Positions 10,018 through 21,490 of a stretch of DNA of 64,000 bases are shown one piece after another. Origin of the DNA: Selaginella moellendorffii (lineage: Eukaryota; Streptophyta; Lycopodiopsida; Selaginellales; Selaginellaceae); contig NW_003314264.1 in assembly GCF_000143415.4 (NCBI RefSeq), forward strand, positions 2,887,444-2,951,443. The letters are read 5' to 3'. Numbering within the stretch: position 1 is the first letter of the stretch; every line of letters begins with the position of its first letter. Position numbers and translations under genes: made by a program. Under the pieces are notes generated by a model that was not told the origin of the DNA, ran no database searches, and worked only from the letters and a program-made list of their open reading frames with translations.

Positions 10018-11746
10018 GTAGTTCCGAGAGCCCGACTTCGTCCGCGAGTACGTCCACAGCCGCGACGGCGTCTCTGCCGCCATCGTTGAAATCCAGGCGG
10101 CCGAAATGTGAGTAGTGGTGAAGTACAGAGATCACAATGTTTCTTTTGTTTTTTATTTTGTTCTTTCTTCTAGATTCTAGATTCACGCAGCAAGAGCTTC
10201 CAGCTTGCAAGCCCATGCTCACGACAGGATGGGTAAGAGCCCCTAGACTTAAATCTCGTCCTCTTTGGTGGAATTATAATCTGGTTCTTGTGTTTCTTCT
10301 TCGTTTCTCCATTTCTCGAATTCCTGGCTGATTTCTTCATTTTTTTTCTTGTCTTACAGGTGATATCGATTTTCATGGCTGTTGGTGTACTGTTTATTCC
10401 ACTTGGAGCCTGCGCTTTGAATTCGTCCAAGAAGGTGAGATATATAGCTCAGTCTCCTTAGAAAAAAAAAAGTAGAAGAAAACTACCAGGTTGTGGAGAT
10501 CGTCGATCAGTACGAGACTGTTTGCATCCCTTCTGCTGGAACAAAAGAAGCACGGGTCCAATACATCCAGGACATCTCCACCGCCAAAGCTTGCACTAGA
10601 CAGCTCCTGGTAGGCCATTTTTTTCTTTGGATGAACACAAGCAGTAATTCACACCTCTTTTTCTTTTTTGGTTTCGTTTCAAGATCTTTCACTGCCACCG
10701 TTGTAGGTCACTAAGAACATGGCCAAGCCGATTTATGTCTACTACGAGCTTCACAACTTCTTCCAAAACCATCGGAGGTACTTGTCCTTGCCTGAGAAAT
10801 CCTAGCAGGACTCATTCTTCCCTGCAGATATGTAAAGAGCAGGAGTGATCAGCAGCTTTTATATGGAAATGCAAGCGAGAGCAGCATGGCCAACTGCGAT
10901 CCACAGAGGCTCATCGCTGGGAAGCCCATTGTGCCGTGCGGGCTCATCGCCTGGAGCCTGTTCAACGATACATACTCGTTCAAGCTCAACAGTGTGGCTC
11001 TCGTAATCAACAGGAAGGGCATCGCCTGGGACAGCGATCGCAAAGACAAGTTTGGTGGCAGTGTTTATCCTTCCAACTTTCCAAACAATTATCCCGCCGC
11101 TACAAACGGTAGCATCATTGGTGGAGCAAGCTTAGATCCCAATACTCCAGTAAGTAACAAACGTGAAATCTCTCCCTCTCATTCTCGTTTACATACATAC
11201 TGATGCTAGATTTTTGTTTCTACTCCAGCTAAATGCGAATGAGGATCTCATTGTGTGGATGCGAACTGCAGCACTTCCGGTGTTTAGGAAGCTGTGGGGG
11301 AAGATTGAGCGCGATCTCTATGCCGGGGACTTGATCACCGTGGACATAAACAACGTCTACAATGTCTACAGCTTCCACGGTAAGAAGAAGCTGGTCTTGG
11401 CAACCACAAGCTGGCTGGGAGGCAAGAACCATTTTCTGGGAATCGCTTATCTCGTTGTTGGTGGCTTGAGCATTGCGATGGCGATGGTATTTGTAGGAAT
11501 TCAGATCAAGTGTCCAAGGTATGATCTCGTGGTTTATTGCTTGTGAATGACTCGTTGTTTGGATTCCAGGCCTCTCGGTGATCCGAGCTACTTGTCATGG
11601 AACAAGAACAAGGGTCGCGACTTAAACACGAGTCCATCAGCCACTGGAGTGCACTTTGAGGTTTGCGGAACTTTCATGTTTTTAGAGGTCAAAGCTCTTT
11701 GTTCTTGATTTTCTTCCAGGAGCGGTCGCTTGCAACAGGAAATTGA
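10005..11746 (+). CDS. ALA-interacting subunit (CDC50/LEM3 family)
   Basis: Beta subunit of P4-type ATPases (phospholipid flippases), needed for their exit from the ER and for activity. Nine exons (10005-10107, 10174-10232, 10360-10434, 10490-10609, 10707-10777, 10828-11149, 11229-11518, 11570-11660, 11720-11746) join to 385 aa. It has two membrane spans, VISIFMAVGVLFIPLGA near residue 55 and FLGIAYLVVGGLSIAMAMVF near 320. Between them is a large lumenal domain with family motifs (YSRFTQQELPACKP, PIYVYYELHNFFQNHRRYV, NDTYSF, IAWDSDRKDKFG) and several N-glycosylation sequons. The length matches plant ALIS proteins. A partial copy of intron 2/exon 3 lies near 31.1 kb. Confidence 0.94.
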
Positions 11747-12745
11747 GTGATTAAATCCTTTATTTGCTAGTTGTAGTAACCCAAATCTTTCTCCGTTGGA
11801 ACCTTTTCGTGGTGGGGATCCGACGGTGTTGCTTGCATGAGTGAGCTAGATTGCGACGAGCGGGAAATTTGAGGCTCGATCCTCTAGAGTGAGCAATTAC
11901 CACAGGTGGTTCCTTTTGCAAAGCCACTACCAGATCTATCAACTGATGGAAGTCCAGAAGGATGAATTATGCGACTTTCATGGGTCCAAATGTTGTGATG
12001 CGTAAAAGCAATTTCTTCTTCCTCATTTGCCTCCTCAGAAGTATAGGAGGGTTGATGTTTGAATGATGGTTTTAGCACAAGCTACAATAAAGAGAAAAGT
12101 AGCTTATCCATGTTGAAAGCCTATACTGATCTCCAATGTATAGAGTTTATATAGCTCAACATTACACCCACAAACAAACTCACTTTCAAACCACTATTTT
12201 ATCCATGTAATGTCTTGCTCGTAAAATCACACCACTTTATTGCATTTCATCCATAGTGCTTCTTTCTCCTCACTTGCTCCAGATGATTGTTATTATTTAA
12301 GACACTTTAGTTGTTATTTATGTCATCAATCCCAATATTTTAATACATATTCAACATTGTCATATCATAAATTATAAAGTCATATAGGCTTTAACATAAT
12401 GAATATATATGTTCTTAGATTATTTGTTGCAAAAACTTATCTTGAATCTCATCAAGTAACTTCTTGAATTAATAGATGGTCGTTGAGCCTAATTGAAACC
12501 CAATATATTAATAATCATTGCACATACTAGACAAAATGGCTTTTTAATATTGTTTGACTTGTATTATTTATTGTATCATGTAATAATGTTTTATGTTTGT
12601 ATCCATGCCTTTTCAAACACATCAGTCATGTCATGACTTGTATAAAAAATTGTGCTCTTATACATGACTGTAAAAGAAATTAAATAGATTAACTTTACAT
12701 CAATGTTATCTCATTGCATGTCATCATAAATCCATAAGAATGATT
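11747..12745. other. Intergenic, no gene recognised
   Basis: After the ALIS stop there is ~300 bp of mixed sequence with a weak minus-strand frame, then AT-rich sequence up to the gypsy LTR. A TGTTGAAAGCC at 12111 followed by a TATATA stretch could be the start of another old LTR, but I could not find its end. Confidence 0.4.
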
Positions 12746-12920
12746 TGTGAGTGCTTGGAATATGGAAAGGGAATACAAAAAATGTGCATATCAATTAACC
12801 TAAAAACTTAGCTTATATATAAGAGCAAGTGGTCCGGATTGAAACTAATCTGACGGCTATCAAAATCCCACTATGCTAATATTAGTATATGGCATCGTAA
12901 CTGTACACTTGGCCCTCACA
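12746..12920 (-). repeat. 3' LTR of the gypsy element
   Basis: A 175-bp copy bounded on the plus strand by TGTGAGTGC and GGCCCTCACA. It pairs with 21783-21958; by eye about 25 positions differ, mostly C/T and G/A transitions, so insertion is old. Confidence 0.88.
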
Positions 12921-12936
12921 TCATTCCCTCCTCTCG
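12921..12936 (-). other. Polypurine tract of the gypsy element
   Basis: Directly inside the 3' LTR the minus strand reads GAGAGGAGGGAATGA, a purine run at the place where plus-strand DNA synthesis is primed in LTR retrotransposons. Confidence 0.7.
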
Positions 12937-13469
12937 AAATAATGGAAGACCATCAGGGTTCTCTTGTAGATGGGCTAGAATCTGGAGGAACGTCAGGAAG
13001 AGGCATTAGTGGATTTGTAAATGGTATTATTTGCTCTTGATCCCTTTGTATGAAGTGTTTCAACTGCTGCACATGCACAATCTCTAGAGGATCAGCCTAT
13101 TAGCCATTATGCCGAACCTCATAAACTTGTAATTCAACTTGCCGTAACACCCGATACAGTCCTTTCTATTGAGCAAGGAGCCCTTTAGATAAACCACGTA
13201 CTGTAAGATGGGGAAAATAGACTAATACTAAATCATCCACTTTGTACTTCGCAAGTGGACGATGATAAGAATTGTAACGCTGTTGTTGTCCAACTTGTAT
13301 GCGACCTAAGTATTCAGCAGACTCTACTCAGACAAGTGGAAGAACGTTTGTCAAATATTGATCCCACGACCTAGCATTGGCAACTCATGGCAATCGCGAA
13401 GATAAACTTAACTCCGTTGGTAATATTGGATCATGGCCATATAAAAGTTTATATGGTGAAGTATCAATA

Positions 13470-14060
13470 GAACTCTACACCCTTGTGACATATGCATATC
13501 GAAAAGATAGCAAATAACCATCCCAATCCGAATGCTAAAAGTTCACATACTTCATGATCATTCCTTTGAACGTCCGAACGAGCCGTTCCACCAAACCGTC
13601 TGATTGTGGATGATAAGCACTCACAAAAGTGTGGCATATCCCCAACCAAGACGTCAAAACATGAAATGCCTCAGCTATAAATGTGAGACCATTATCCGAA
13701 AGAATCCGTTCCGGACAAGAATGCTGGAACACCATTTGATTGAGGAGGAAGTATCCAACAGCAATTGCAGAGGCACTAGCAAGAGCACCAACTTCCACCC
13801 AACTAGTCAAATAGTCAAAAGCAATAATAATATACTCATTGTCGGCAGTTGATCATGGAAAAGGTCCCATAAAATCAAACGCCACAAACTCAAATGGACG
13901 AGAAACTACAATTGACTCCAACCGTCCTTCTGCAGCACGAGGGGGAGTATTACAAGTTTGGCACCAAACGCTGGTACGCACCTACTGGATAACATCACGT
14001 CGCATTTCTGGCCAATAGAAAGACCTGTGTAGCTTCTCGGTCACACGACAATGTCCTATA
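13470..14060 (-). pseudogene. Gypsy integrase remnant
   Basis: The minus strand encodes integrase core pieces: ILSDNGLTFIAEAFHVL with the second catalytic Asp, then HPQSDGLVERLVRTFKGMI with the catalytic Glu of the DDE triad. Upstream, towards 14000, lies a degraded zinc-binding HHCC-like region. Stops interrupt the frame. Confidence 0.8.
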
Positions 14061-14655
14061 TGCCCACCTAGAACAAGAGAATCGTGGTAGGTATGGAGAA
14101 ACCGTGCAATAAAAACAAAAGGCACCAGTAGCCATAAATGATCATTAGGATTTGTTCCCACAAAATAAAGAAGGCCATTTTTAAGGCAATACTAAGAATG
14201 CAAATGCTAGAATAGCAAGTTATCAACAAGTGATGCAGGATTTTCAAACCCATTTCAAAACCTTTGTATCTGTGGCTCAAGTTTTTGAGCCTCGCAAACC
14301 TTATCAAGAGAAGGTAGATCCTGCTCTACACCTTGCAGACACTGAACGTCGAGTACAACAACCGCTAATGGCACAGAATCCTTATCTAAAAAATCCATAG
14401 ACACCAAAACAATAGGCTCATTAGAAACATGAAAAGAGAGTGGAGAAGAAAGAGGAGCTTGAGAAAGGGTATCAGCATCAACCATAGAACTCCCAAGGCG
14501 TTGAATAACATCAAAATCATATATCTAAAGCTTCAAAACTATCGAGTAGTATGACCAACCAGGTTCTTTTGCTTTAATAATGAAGTAATAGCAGCATGAT
14601 CACCTTCAAGTAATGTTCGAGAACCATGTAAATATGCATGAAGTTTCTCAAAACC

Positions 14656-14982
14656 CTAAACTACAGCTAAACACTCCTTCTCTGTCATGGAGTAGTTCAT
14701 TTCTACTGGTTGTAACATACGGCTTATATATGCAATAGGATGATGCTGACCAGGCACATTCGGGCTTTCTTGCATCAACACACCTCCAAAACCAATATCA
14801 GAAACATCCACATGCAAAATAAAAAGTCGAGTGTAGTTAGGATATGCCAAAATTGAAGGAGTCGTCAATAACTCTTTGCAATCCACAAATGCTCGCTCAA
14901 AATTCAAAGACCAGATGAAAGATGACGTTGATGACTTCAGCAACGCTCGCAATGGTGCAGTGTGATAAAAAAGATGATCCAC
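14656..14982 (-). pseudogene. Gypsy RNase H remnant
   Basis: An open stretch reads LLTTPSILAYPNYTRLFIL, HVDVSDIGFGGVLMQ and ISRMLQPVEMNYSMTEKE, the usual linker and start of Ty3/gypsy RNase H. It continues the RT piece at 15000-15494. Confidence 0.85.
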
Positions 14983-14999
14983 AAAATAACCAAGATACT

Positions 15000-15494
15000 A
15001 CACCTTGCCCAGGAAGCGCTACATATCATTCATACACTCTGGAGTAAAGAACTTTAGAACAGCCACAAGTTTGTCATGATCAATTTGCAAACTCTTACGA
15101 GAAATATGGTACCCAAGATAAAGTCGTATCCTTGGACCCAAACACACACTTCGACCACTTCAGCTTTAAACCAATGTCTCGTAGCCTATCCAACACTTTA
15201 TAGACATCACGAATATGCTCCTCCTACATCCCCTCCGAGTGAATCAAGACATCATTAATGAAGTTAGTAGTCACCTCTGGCATATCGCAAAGAACCTCGT
15301 TCATCATCCATTGAAAAGTTGTTGAAGCATTGTTCAAACTAAACAACATCACCAAAAACTCGTACAAACTAAACGGTGTACAAAAAACAGTCTAAGGAAT
15401 ATCATCTTCGGCCATCAGTACTTACCAGTACCCAGAAGTAAGATCTAGCTTGGTAAACCAACAACTTAGCCCTAGACGATTCAAGAGATCAGCA
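15000..15494 (-). pseudogene. Gypsy reverse transcriptase, C-terminal piece
   Basis: Minus-strand translation gives ADLLNRLGLSCWFTKLDL, then NNASTTFQWMMNEVL and FINDVLIHSEGM. The last is the YxDD-type catalytic box with its first Asp changed to Asn, which should abolish activity. The piece begins exactly at the hAT insertion, and the missing front half lies beyond 19889. Confidence 0.85.
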
Positions 15495-15502
15495 GTGTGA
15501 GG
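15495..15502. repeat. hAT target-site duplication, left copy
   Basis: GTGTGAGG, repeated exactly at 19881-19888. Removing the segment between them rejoins the RT reading frame (YPLPHT with ADLLNRL). Confidence 0.9.
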
Positions 15503-17672
15503 CATAATTGCTAAAAAATGTGTGAAACTTAAAAAACGTAACATTTTAAACGCGTTCAGAAATGCCATTCTAAACTCCCAACGCGTTTGCACTATTTGCG
15601 AAAAAAGACAAAGGTTTCTTTAGGGTTTCTTTAGGGTTCTTGTGGTCATGACAGGATGTCGCAAATGCTAGAGCTGGAAGCATGTGATACGAGCAGAGTG
15701 GCATTGGACATGTAAGTATTGTCATGAGATTCACACTCGGGGAGCGGACTGAGTGCGAGCACATCTCGCTAGAGTTTGGGCAAGAGGTGTGAAAACATGT
15801 AAGGCAATGAGGGAGATCCCTTATGAGGTTCTTAAAAAAGCTCGCAGCAGTTTTTCCAATTTTGAGCTAGCAGACCCAACAGATGCTGATGATGGGCAAC
15901 TACTGCAGCAAGCTGCACAAGGTTCAGGGGGGCCAGCAGAGCAAGCATGGAGAACTGGTCCAGTGTTGGGACAAGCAGAGTAGCGAAACACAGATCCTCG
16001 GATGGAAATTTGGTGACATTTTTTTATACTGCTTTGGCTGAGGCACTGGATGATGCTGTTGTAGAGTTCTTCTTTGCCAAGAACATCTCCTTCAACACAA
16101 TCCGAAGAGACAACTTGAAGAGAATGCTGAAAGTTGCCGCAAAAGTGGGGCGTCCAGCGATTGACAACCTCATGGGATGTGAGAAGTTGCGGACAACTAA
16201 GCTACAGCGAATCTACAACAACGTTCAGAAGTGGCTTGAAGATGTGCGGCTAAGTTGGAGGATATATGGTTGTACCATTGTCACGGATGGCTGGTCTGAT
16301 ATTAAGAAGCGGTCTTTTATCAACTTCATGGTCAATTCTGTGAGAGGCTCAATTTTCCTGAAGGCTGTGGACAGCAAGAACGCGAAGAAAACCAGAGCAT
16401 GGTTGTTTAAGCAGCTGAAACAAGTGATTGTCAAGGTTGGTGCGGAAAACGTTGTGCAGGTGGTGATGGACAATGCAAGCAACTACATGGTCATGGGGGA
16501 GCTTTTGCAACAGGAGTTTCCACAGATTGTACACATTCGCTGCATTTGCCACATTATGGACTTATTGTTCGAAGATATTGGAGCTCTGTCTTGGGTGCAG
16601 CCTTTCGTCGATGGCTGTGCGAAGATAGTTACCTTCATCACCTCAAAGCCATGGGTTCTAGCTCTTTATAGAACTTTCTGCAAATGGGACCTGATAAAGC
16701 CTATGACCACGTGGTTTGCTTATATTTTTCTCGTGATGTCTCAACTTCTGGAGACCACGAATCTTTCCGGGCTTCAAAGAATGGTGGAGTGACTTGACTA
16801 GTTTAAGAAGCCGGATGGCCTGGAGCTGCGATCTCGTGTTCTCGATGACTCGTTCTGGGAGTGGTGCGAGAATTTGTTAATTTTGCTCAGACCTTTACTT
16901 CGAGTTCTTCGGCTCGCTGATCAGGAGGGGGCGACTTCAGGCCTCATCTTTGAAGCTGTTGATCGGCTGATTGAGAAGATGGATGAAGGAGCTCAAAATG
17001 GAATTTATGCATATGAGGAAGTGGGACAAATAAAGGATTTCCTACTTGAATCACACGGTCTGAAGGAGGCAAGGTGGTATCAAATGCACAATGTCATTCA
17101 TGGAGCTGCTTTTGCTTTTCATCCTCTATTTCTGGGGGATAACCCGGAGAACAACAAGCTGGACAATGAGGCATGCAAGAACTGGCTGGAGTACATGCAT
17201 GTTTATAGCTGAGGTGATCTGGACTTGCAGCTGAGATTGCAGGCACAATTTGAGAGGTTTCGGCAACAGCTTAGACGGCAAATAAGGTTACCTGCTGCCA
17301 AGGATTAGGAGACCAGAAAGTTTCCAGTAACCTGGTGGAGTTCTTTTGGTTTAGAGATGCCTAATCTACGTCACATGGCTCTCCAGATTCTAAGCCAGGT
17401 TGTTTGTGCTTCTCCATGCGAGAGGAATTGGAGCTCATGGAGCTTGATACAAACAAAGTGCAGGTCCCACTTGCTTCCCAAAAATGTTGAGAAGCTGGTT
17501 TACATTCACACAAACTTGCGGCTTACTCAAAAGCTGGAGAGTGAAGGTTTGAGGATGCTAGAGATCGATATAGATAAGTTGGAGTTGGAGCCTCATTGGA
17601 AGAGGATTTTGGATTTGCAAGAAGCTTTTGAGGAACCAAATCAGGCTGCTGAGGAATTTAGCATCGATGAAG

Positions 17673-17677
17673 GAATG
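17673..17677. repeat. Target-site duplication of the inner element, left copy
   Basis: GAATG, repeated at 19637-19641. Deleting one copy and the segment between joins IDEG-M to EDDLESEDD in frame in the transposase. Confidence 0.85.
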
Positions 17678-19636
17678 TGTAAACGACTAAATTTTCCATT
17701 CTACTTTAGTCACTTAACCACACCTTCGACCACTTGGAGGAGTCTCATTTACAACCTCCATAAGTCCAATCCAAGACTTGGGACTTGCTAGCCCCAAGAA
17801 TGGCATCCATGCCACTCAACATTTGCACTTGGTCCAAGTGCTCCACGTGTCCGATCCCATGACCGACACTCAAAGGTACCACCGACATGGCAGCCCGTTA
17901 CGCTAAGGCCACGCCCAATCACCTTTGCCACATTGGTAGTCCAATACCACTTGCATCACAGTCTTGGCTCTCCAAGACTAGGCAAACCATTCGTGAGTGG
18001 TCATCTTAGATCCACTCCTTAGCATCCTTAGGATGCCCACCGACAAGGGGAATAGCCTTCCCCAATATCCCTCTATCAGTCCCCACTAAGTCCCTTTCTG
18101 CCCCTGGCCGTGTTTGCCAACACTGCCACTGGATCGAGACCCACAGGCCCGACCACTAAGTCCCACGGTCCTCTGGGACTTCCTCACCACACGACTGTAT
18201 CCTTAGTCACTACACCAGAGGACTACTCCTCTGCCTTTCCACAGTCTAGGCCTTCGGGACAACATTTCGGAACACCGTGGCCTTACGCAAGCCTCATGGG
18301 TACTCTCCCTGCCTTTCGCCTTTAGGTGCTCTAGCCATGGGCTTAGAGCGAGGTTCCGTTGAGCCATGACAAGTATCCAAGTAGGTAGTGCCACCCACAC
18401 TTGGACTGGGAGCATCGGCCAGTCGATCTCCCGGGGGAACTAGAGCCGGCTCTTGAACACTTCACCAAGCTACCCCGCTTGTCGGTCCGTGTTCACTCTA
18501 GTCTTGGACTTCCCAGTGGGCAGCTCATCACCCAACACTAGGTCTAGCCTTCCTGGGCCAAACTGACCTTTCCTGGCCAAACTAGCTCCACTGCAGTCCT
18601 CCCCCCTACTATACTTTTGGAGCTCACCAAACCCCCCAGGGTCTGGGAGACGAACGCTTTGGGCTTTCACCCTCTCAGACTCGAACTCGGACTCGACCTC
18701 GGACTCGGACTCGGACTCGGACTTGGACTCGGATTCGGACTCGGACTCGGCCTCGGCCCCGGTCTAGGTCTCGGTCCCGATCTCGGTCTCGGTCTCGGTC
18801 CCGGTCTCGGTCTTGGTCCCGGTCTCGACTTCGGACTCCATCTCGGGTCCATCTCGAACTCCATCTCGGACTCCATCTCGGGTCCACCTCGGACTCCATC
18901 TCAGACTCCATCTCGGGTCCACCTCGGACTCCATCTCAGACTCCATCTCGGGTCCATCTCGGGTCCCATCTCGGGTCCATCTCGGACTCCATCTCGGACT
19001 CCATCTCGGGTCCACCTCGGACTCCATCTCAGACTCCATCTCGGGTCCTTCTCGGACTCCATCTCGGACTCCATCTCGGGTCCATCTCGGGTCCCATCTC
19101 GGGTCCATCTCGGGTCCATCTCGGACTCCATCTCGGGTCCATCTCGGACTCCATCTCGGGTCCATCTCGGACTCCATCTCGGACTCCATCTCGGACTCCA
19201 TCTCGGGTCCATCTCGGACTCCATCTCGAGTCCATCTCAGACTCCATCTCGGACTCCATCTCGGGTCCATCTCGGGTCCATCTTGGGTCCATCTCGGACT
19301 CCATCTCGGGTCCATCTCGGGGTCCTTCTCGGGTCCACCTCGGACTCCACCTCGGGGTCCTTCTCGGACTCCACTTCGAACTCCAACTCAGGTCCATCTC
19401 GGACACTTCCACGTGTCATGTGTTGGTCCTTTTGGGTCCCTTTTTTGGAGCCTCACTTATTGCTCTCTTTGTGCTTGTTCCTCGAGCACTTCGTTGGGAG
19501 TTCCACTCCCGCTCTCGACCTTTCAAGGCGGAGCTTTTAGTCCAAACGTGTTACGCTCGTTTGGCTTTCGCTTCGGCCACTACTACGTGGCACCCTTCCA
19601 GCACCACTTTGGGGCCTAGGGATTTTGTGTCTCACA
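17678..19636. mobile_element. TG...CA element, probable solo LTR inside the hAT
   Basis: A 1959-bp segment that starts TGTAAACGAC and ends GTGTCTCACA, flanked by the exact 5-bp duplication GAATG. TG...CA ends with a 5-bp duplication are the signature of LTR retroelements. I see no second terminal copy and no coding domain, so a solo LTR (or non-autonomous relative) is the best reading. Inside are C-rich non-coding sequence (17800-18650) and a large minisatellite (18660-19400). Orientation is not determined. Confidence 0.8.
18664..19400. repeat. Minisatellite with 6-, 11- and 12-bp units
   Basis: From ~18664 to ~18835 the unit is a hexamer of type CTCGGA/CTCGGT. From ~18836 to ~19400 it becomes an irregular mix of TCGGACTCCATC (12 bp) and TCGGGTCCATC (11 bp), with a few ACC variants. 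The units contain no stop codon in most phases, so long open frames appear on both strands (SISDSISGPSRTPSRVHL type on plus, MESEMDPRWSPRW type on minus). I read these as by-products of the repeat. Confidence 0.92.
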
Positions 19637-19880
19637 GAATGGAAGATGATTTGGAATCGGAAGACGACTAAAACGGCTTCTTCTTTCATTTGTTTTAGTA
19701 TATTATTCAGTTACATTTTATAAACTTAATATCAGATTAAAGTGTCTTTAGTAAATATTAGTGTTTTCTTAATCATTTTAGGCTTTAACATGTAAACGTT
19801 GGATTGTCCTGAAAAAAATGTTTTAAATGGCGTTTAAACGTCGACACATTGGAACGTTTGCATGTCTAGTTGCAACTATG

Positions 19881-19888
19881 GTGTGAGG
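19881..19888. repeat. hAT target-site duplication, right copy
   Basis: GTGTGAGG, identical to 15495-15502. Confidence 0.9.
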
Positions 19889-20029
19889 AAGAGGGTACAC
19901 ATCCGAGATCGTCACTTTGTTTAATAGATGATAATCGATGTAGAAATGAATACTCCCATTAAGCTTCGTCATAAGATGAGGTTCACATGCCCAAAGACTC
20001 CATGACTTCCGAAGTAGAGTGGGATCCAA
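19889..20029 (-). pseudogene. Gypsy reverse transcriptase, N-terminal piece
   Basis: Minus-strand translation gives MTKLNGSIHFYIDYHLLNK and VTISDVYPLPHT, the start of the Ty3/gypsy RT palm (usual form: R.CIDYR.LN..T..D.YPLP). It ends at the hAT target duplication; the continuation is at 15494 and below. Confidence 0.85.
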
Positions 20030-20204
20030 AATACTCCTTCATGAGCCGGTCAACCACTGCAACATAAAGATTGTTGGAGGAATTGGAAAATGGAGCAAAG
20101 CAAGATGGAAACATAGGAGGAAGGAGTGGGGGGACAAAAGTAATGGAAGTAAAGGTAGAAGTAAAGAGACAAAGAGGTACTAAAGTGAGAGGAATGGATG
20201 AAAT

Positions 20205-20570
20205 TTAAAGTAGGATGAGACAAGGGGGAGAAGTTTCAAAGTCACACTTGGCATAATTGCACTGCAACCAATCCATACCAAGGATGAGGTCAAAAGCTTG
20301 ACTTAACACCACCCACAATGATGACAACCCAAGCTCGAGATCACCCACATGCGCCGCCTCATCTTGTGCACATGCATGTGTATGGCCATTGCCATAAAGA
20401 ATAAAAACTGACTTGGCCGCACAACACAAGTGTAGAGGGCAACGTGTGGCAACAAGTTGAGCAATAGAAGATAAGCGCGAACCTATATCAACAAACACGG
20501 AGAAAATAATAGGAGACCTCTTGTTATAAAAATGAGCTTGTAAAGTAAACACTGAATGAATCGGTGCCAA
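20205..20570 (-). pseudogene. Gypsy aspartic protease remnant
   Basis: A 121-codon open stretch contains PIIFSVFVDIGSRLSSIA, where VDIGS matches the retroviral-type D-[ST]-G-[AS] site with the middle residue changed to Ile. Further on, FDLILGMDWLQ matches the conserved DVILGMDWL box. Confidence 0.85.
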
Positions 20571-20773
20571 GTGAACTCCTTAATGATACTCCCGAAAGAA
20601 ATATGGAGGGGTCACTGACTTATTTGCACAAGTTCCCTCCATTACTTGTGTAACTCCTCATTTCCCAAATGCATCTCGATGTCCAGACCTTTTACTACAG
20701 CAGCACCAACAGGACGTTGTTGATGCTAAGGTCTCCACCTAGGAAATGGAGGTTACCAATCTGGAATGTGCTA

Positions 20774-20815
20774 ACAACGCCGATAAGTGTGATGAACTTC
20801 ATCACATGCCCAACA
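20774..20815 (-). pseudogene. Gag CCHC zinc knuckle remnant
   Basis: Fourteen codons on the minus strand read CWACDEVHHTYRRC, an exact CX2CX4HX4C spacing, placed between gag and protease as expected. Flanking frames contain stops. Confidence 0.75.
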
Positions 20816-20859
20816 GCGAACATCACGGCCACGGCCATGACCACATCCTCACCCTTGTC

Positions 20860-21490
20860 CTTGGACTCGAGCAGCAGTAGCATCAACCCATTGGAACAAG
20901 ACCAACACCCACAAGGAGTGGAGCGAAAGGACATGCAGTGAGAAGTGGAAGAGGCGACGTCTCATAATGTTATGCCAGGCAAAGAGCGTTGTCAAGGGTG
21001 GCTGGAGCAAGTGCATGCACAAGTCTAACAAGATCTTGATGAAGTGCTGGCCACAACATTCCTAGCTTGATCCGCTCCGACATATTTGGCTCCACATGAA
21101 GCAAGAGGCTTAAAAAATGAATGCCAAATTGCATCACCGACTCAGATGGTCCTTGACGAAGACAATGCAATTGCTGGAAGGCATCATCACAATTGTTGAC
21201 ATGTTCAAATGCATGCTTGAAGACGTCCGGGAGAACACTCTAATCCCCACAAGTGGCTGCATTCAAACCATTGTACCACTACAATGCCGTCCCTTAGAGA
21301 CACATGGGAAACTCATGCAAATGCCGAGCATCATCCCAAGAATGATATGTAGCAATCACTGTGAAGTGATCAAACCAATGGTACGCATCATCCTCAGGAT
21401 TCCCATGAAAGAGCTCTGGCCAAACGCAAGGATTGGCACCAAGAGCAGGAGGAGCTGTACCACATGCCGTGAATGCCACCATCAATTAAG
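20860..21490 (-). pseudogene. Gypsy gag remnant
   Basis: Pieces on the minus strand: ELFHGNPEDDAYHWFDHFTV and the following WDDARHLHEFPMCL (21294-21485), then LRQGPSESVMQFGIHFLSLL and MSERIKLGMLWPALHQDLV (20970-21170). This is the typical retrotransposon gag helical pattern, broken by stops and shifts. Confidence 0.8.

Larger units (their letters stand above)
15650..19671 (+). pseudogene. hAT transposase (BED, DUF659, hAT C-terminal), broken
   Basis: The order is a BED zinc finger (WTCKYCHEIHTRGAD near 15710 with a TGA inside), then DUF659 in the open stretch 15947-16792 (IYGCTIVTDGWSDIKKRSF; VVMDNASNYM; IRCICHIMDLLFEDIG). The hAT dimerisation domain is at 17357-17677 (CERNWSSWSLIQTK, VEKLVYIHTNLRL). 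From 15947 on, the domains share one frame interrupted only by stops (16790, 16799, 17212, 17307). A frameshift lies near 15940. The acidic C-terminus (EDDLESEDD) is at 19642-19671, cut off by the LTR-like insertion but exactly in frame with 17677. The gene is not functional. Confidence 0.88.
15503..19880 (+). mobile_element. hAT-family DNA transposon inserted in the gypsy element
   Basis: Bounded by exact 8-bp duplications GTGTGAGG, the size diagnostic of hAT. The ends are short inverted repeats: left CATAATTGC, right end read inward CATAGTTGC. Both subterminal regions carry several AACG-type motifs (AAACGCG, AAACGTT), typical of hAT transposase binding. It encodes a BED/DUF659/hAT-dimerisation transposase on the plus strand. 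Total span is 4.38 kb, of which 1.96 kb is a later insertion. Confidence 0.9.

Noticed and set aside
18617-19619. Long open frames of 180-307 codons over the CTCGGA/TCCATC array
   Set aside because: They arise on both strands and in several phases from a stop-free minisatellite inside a probable solo LTR, with no domain or start context.
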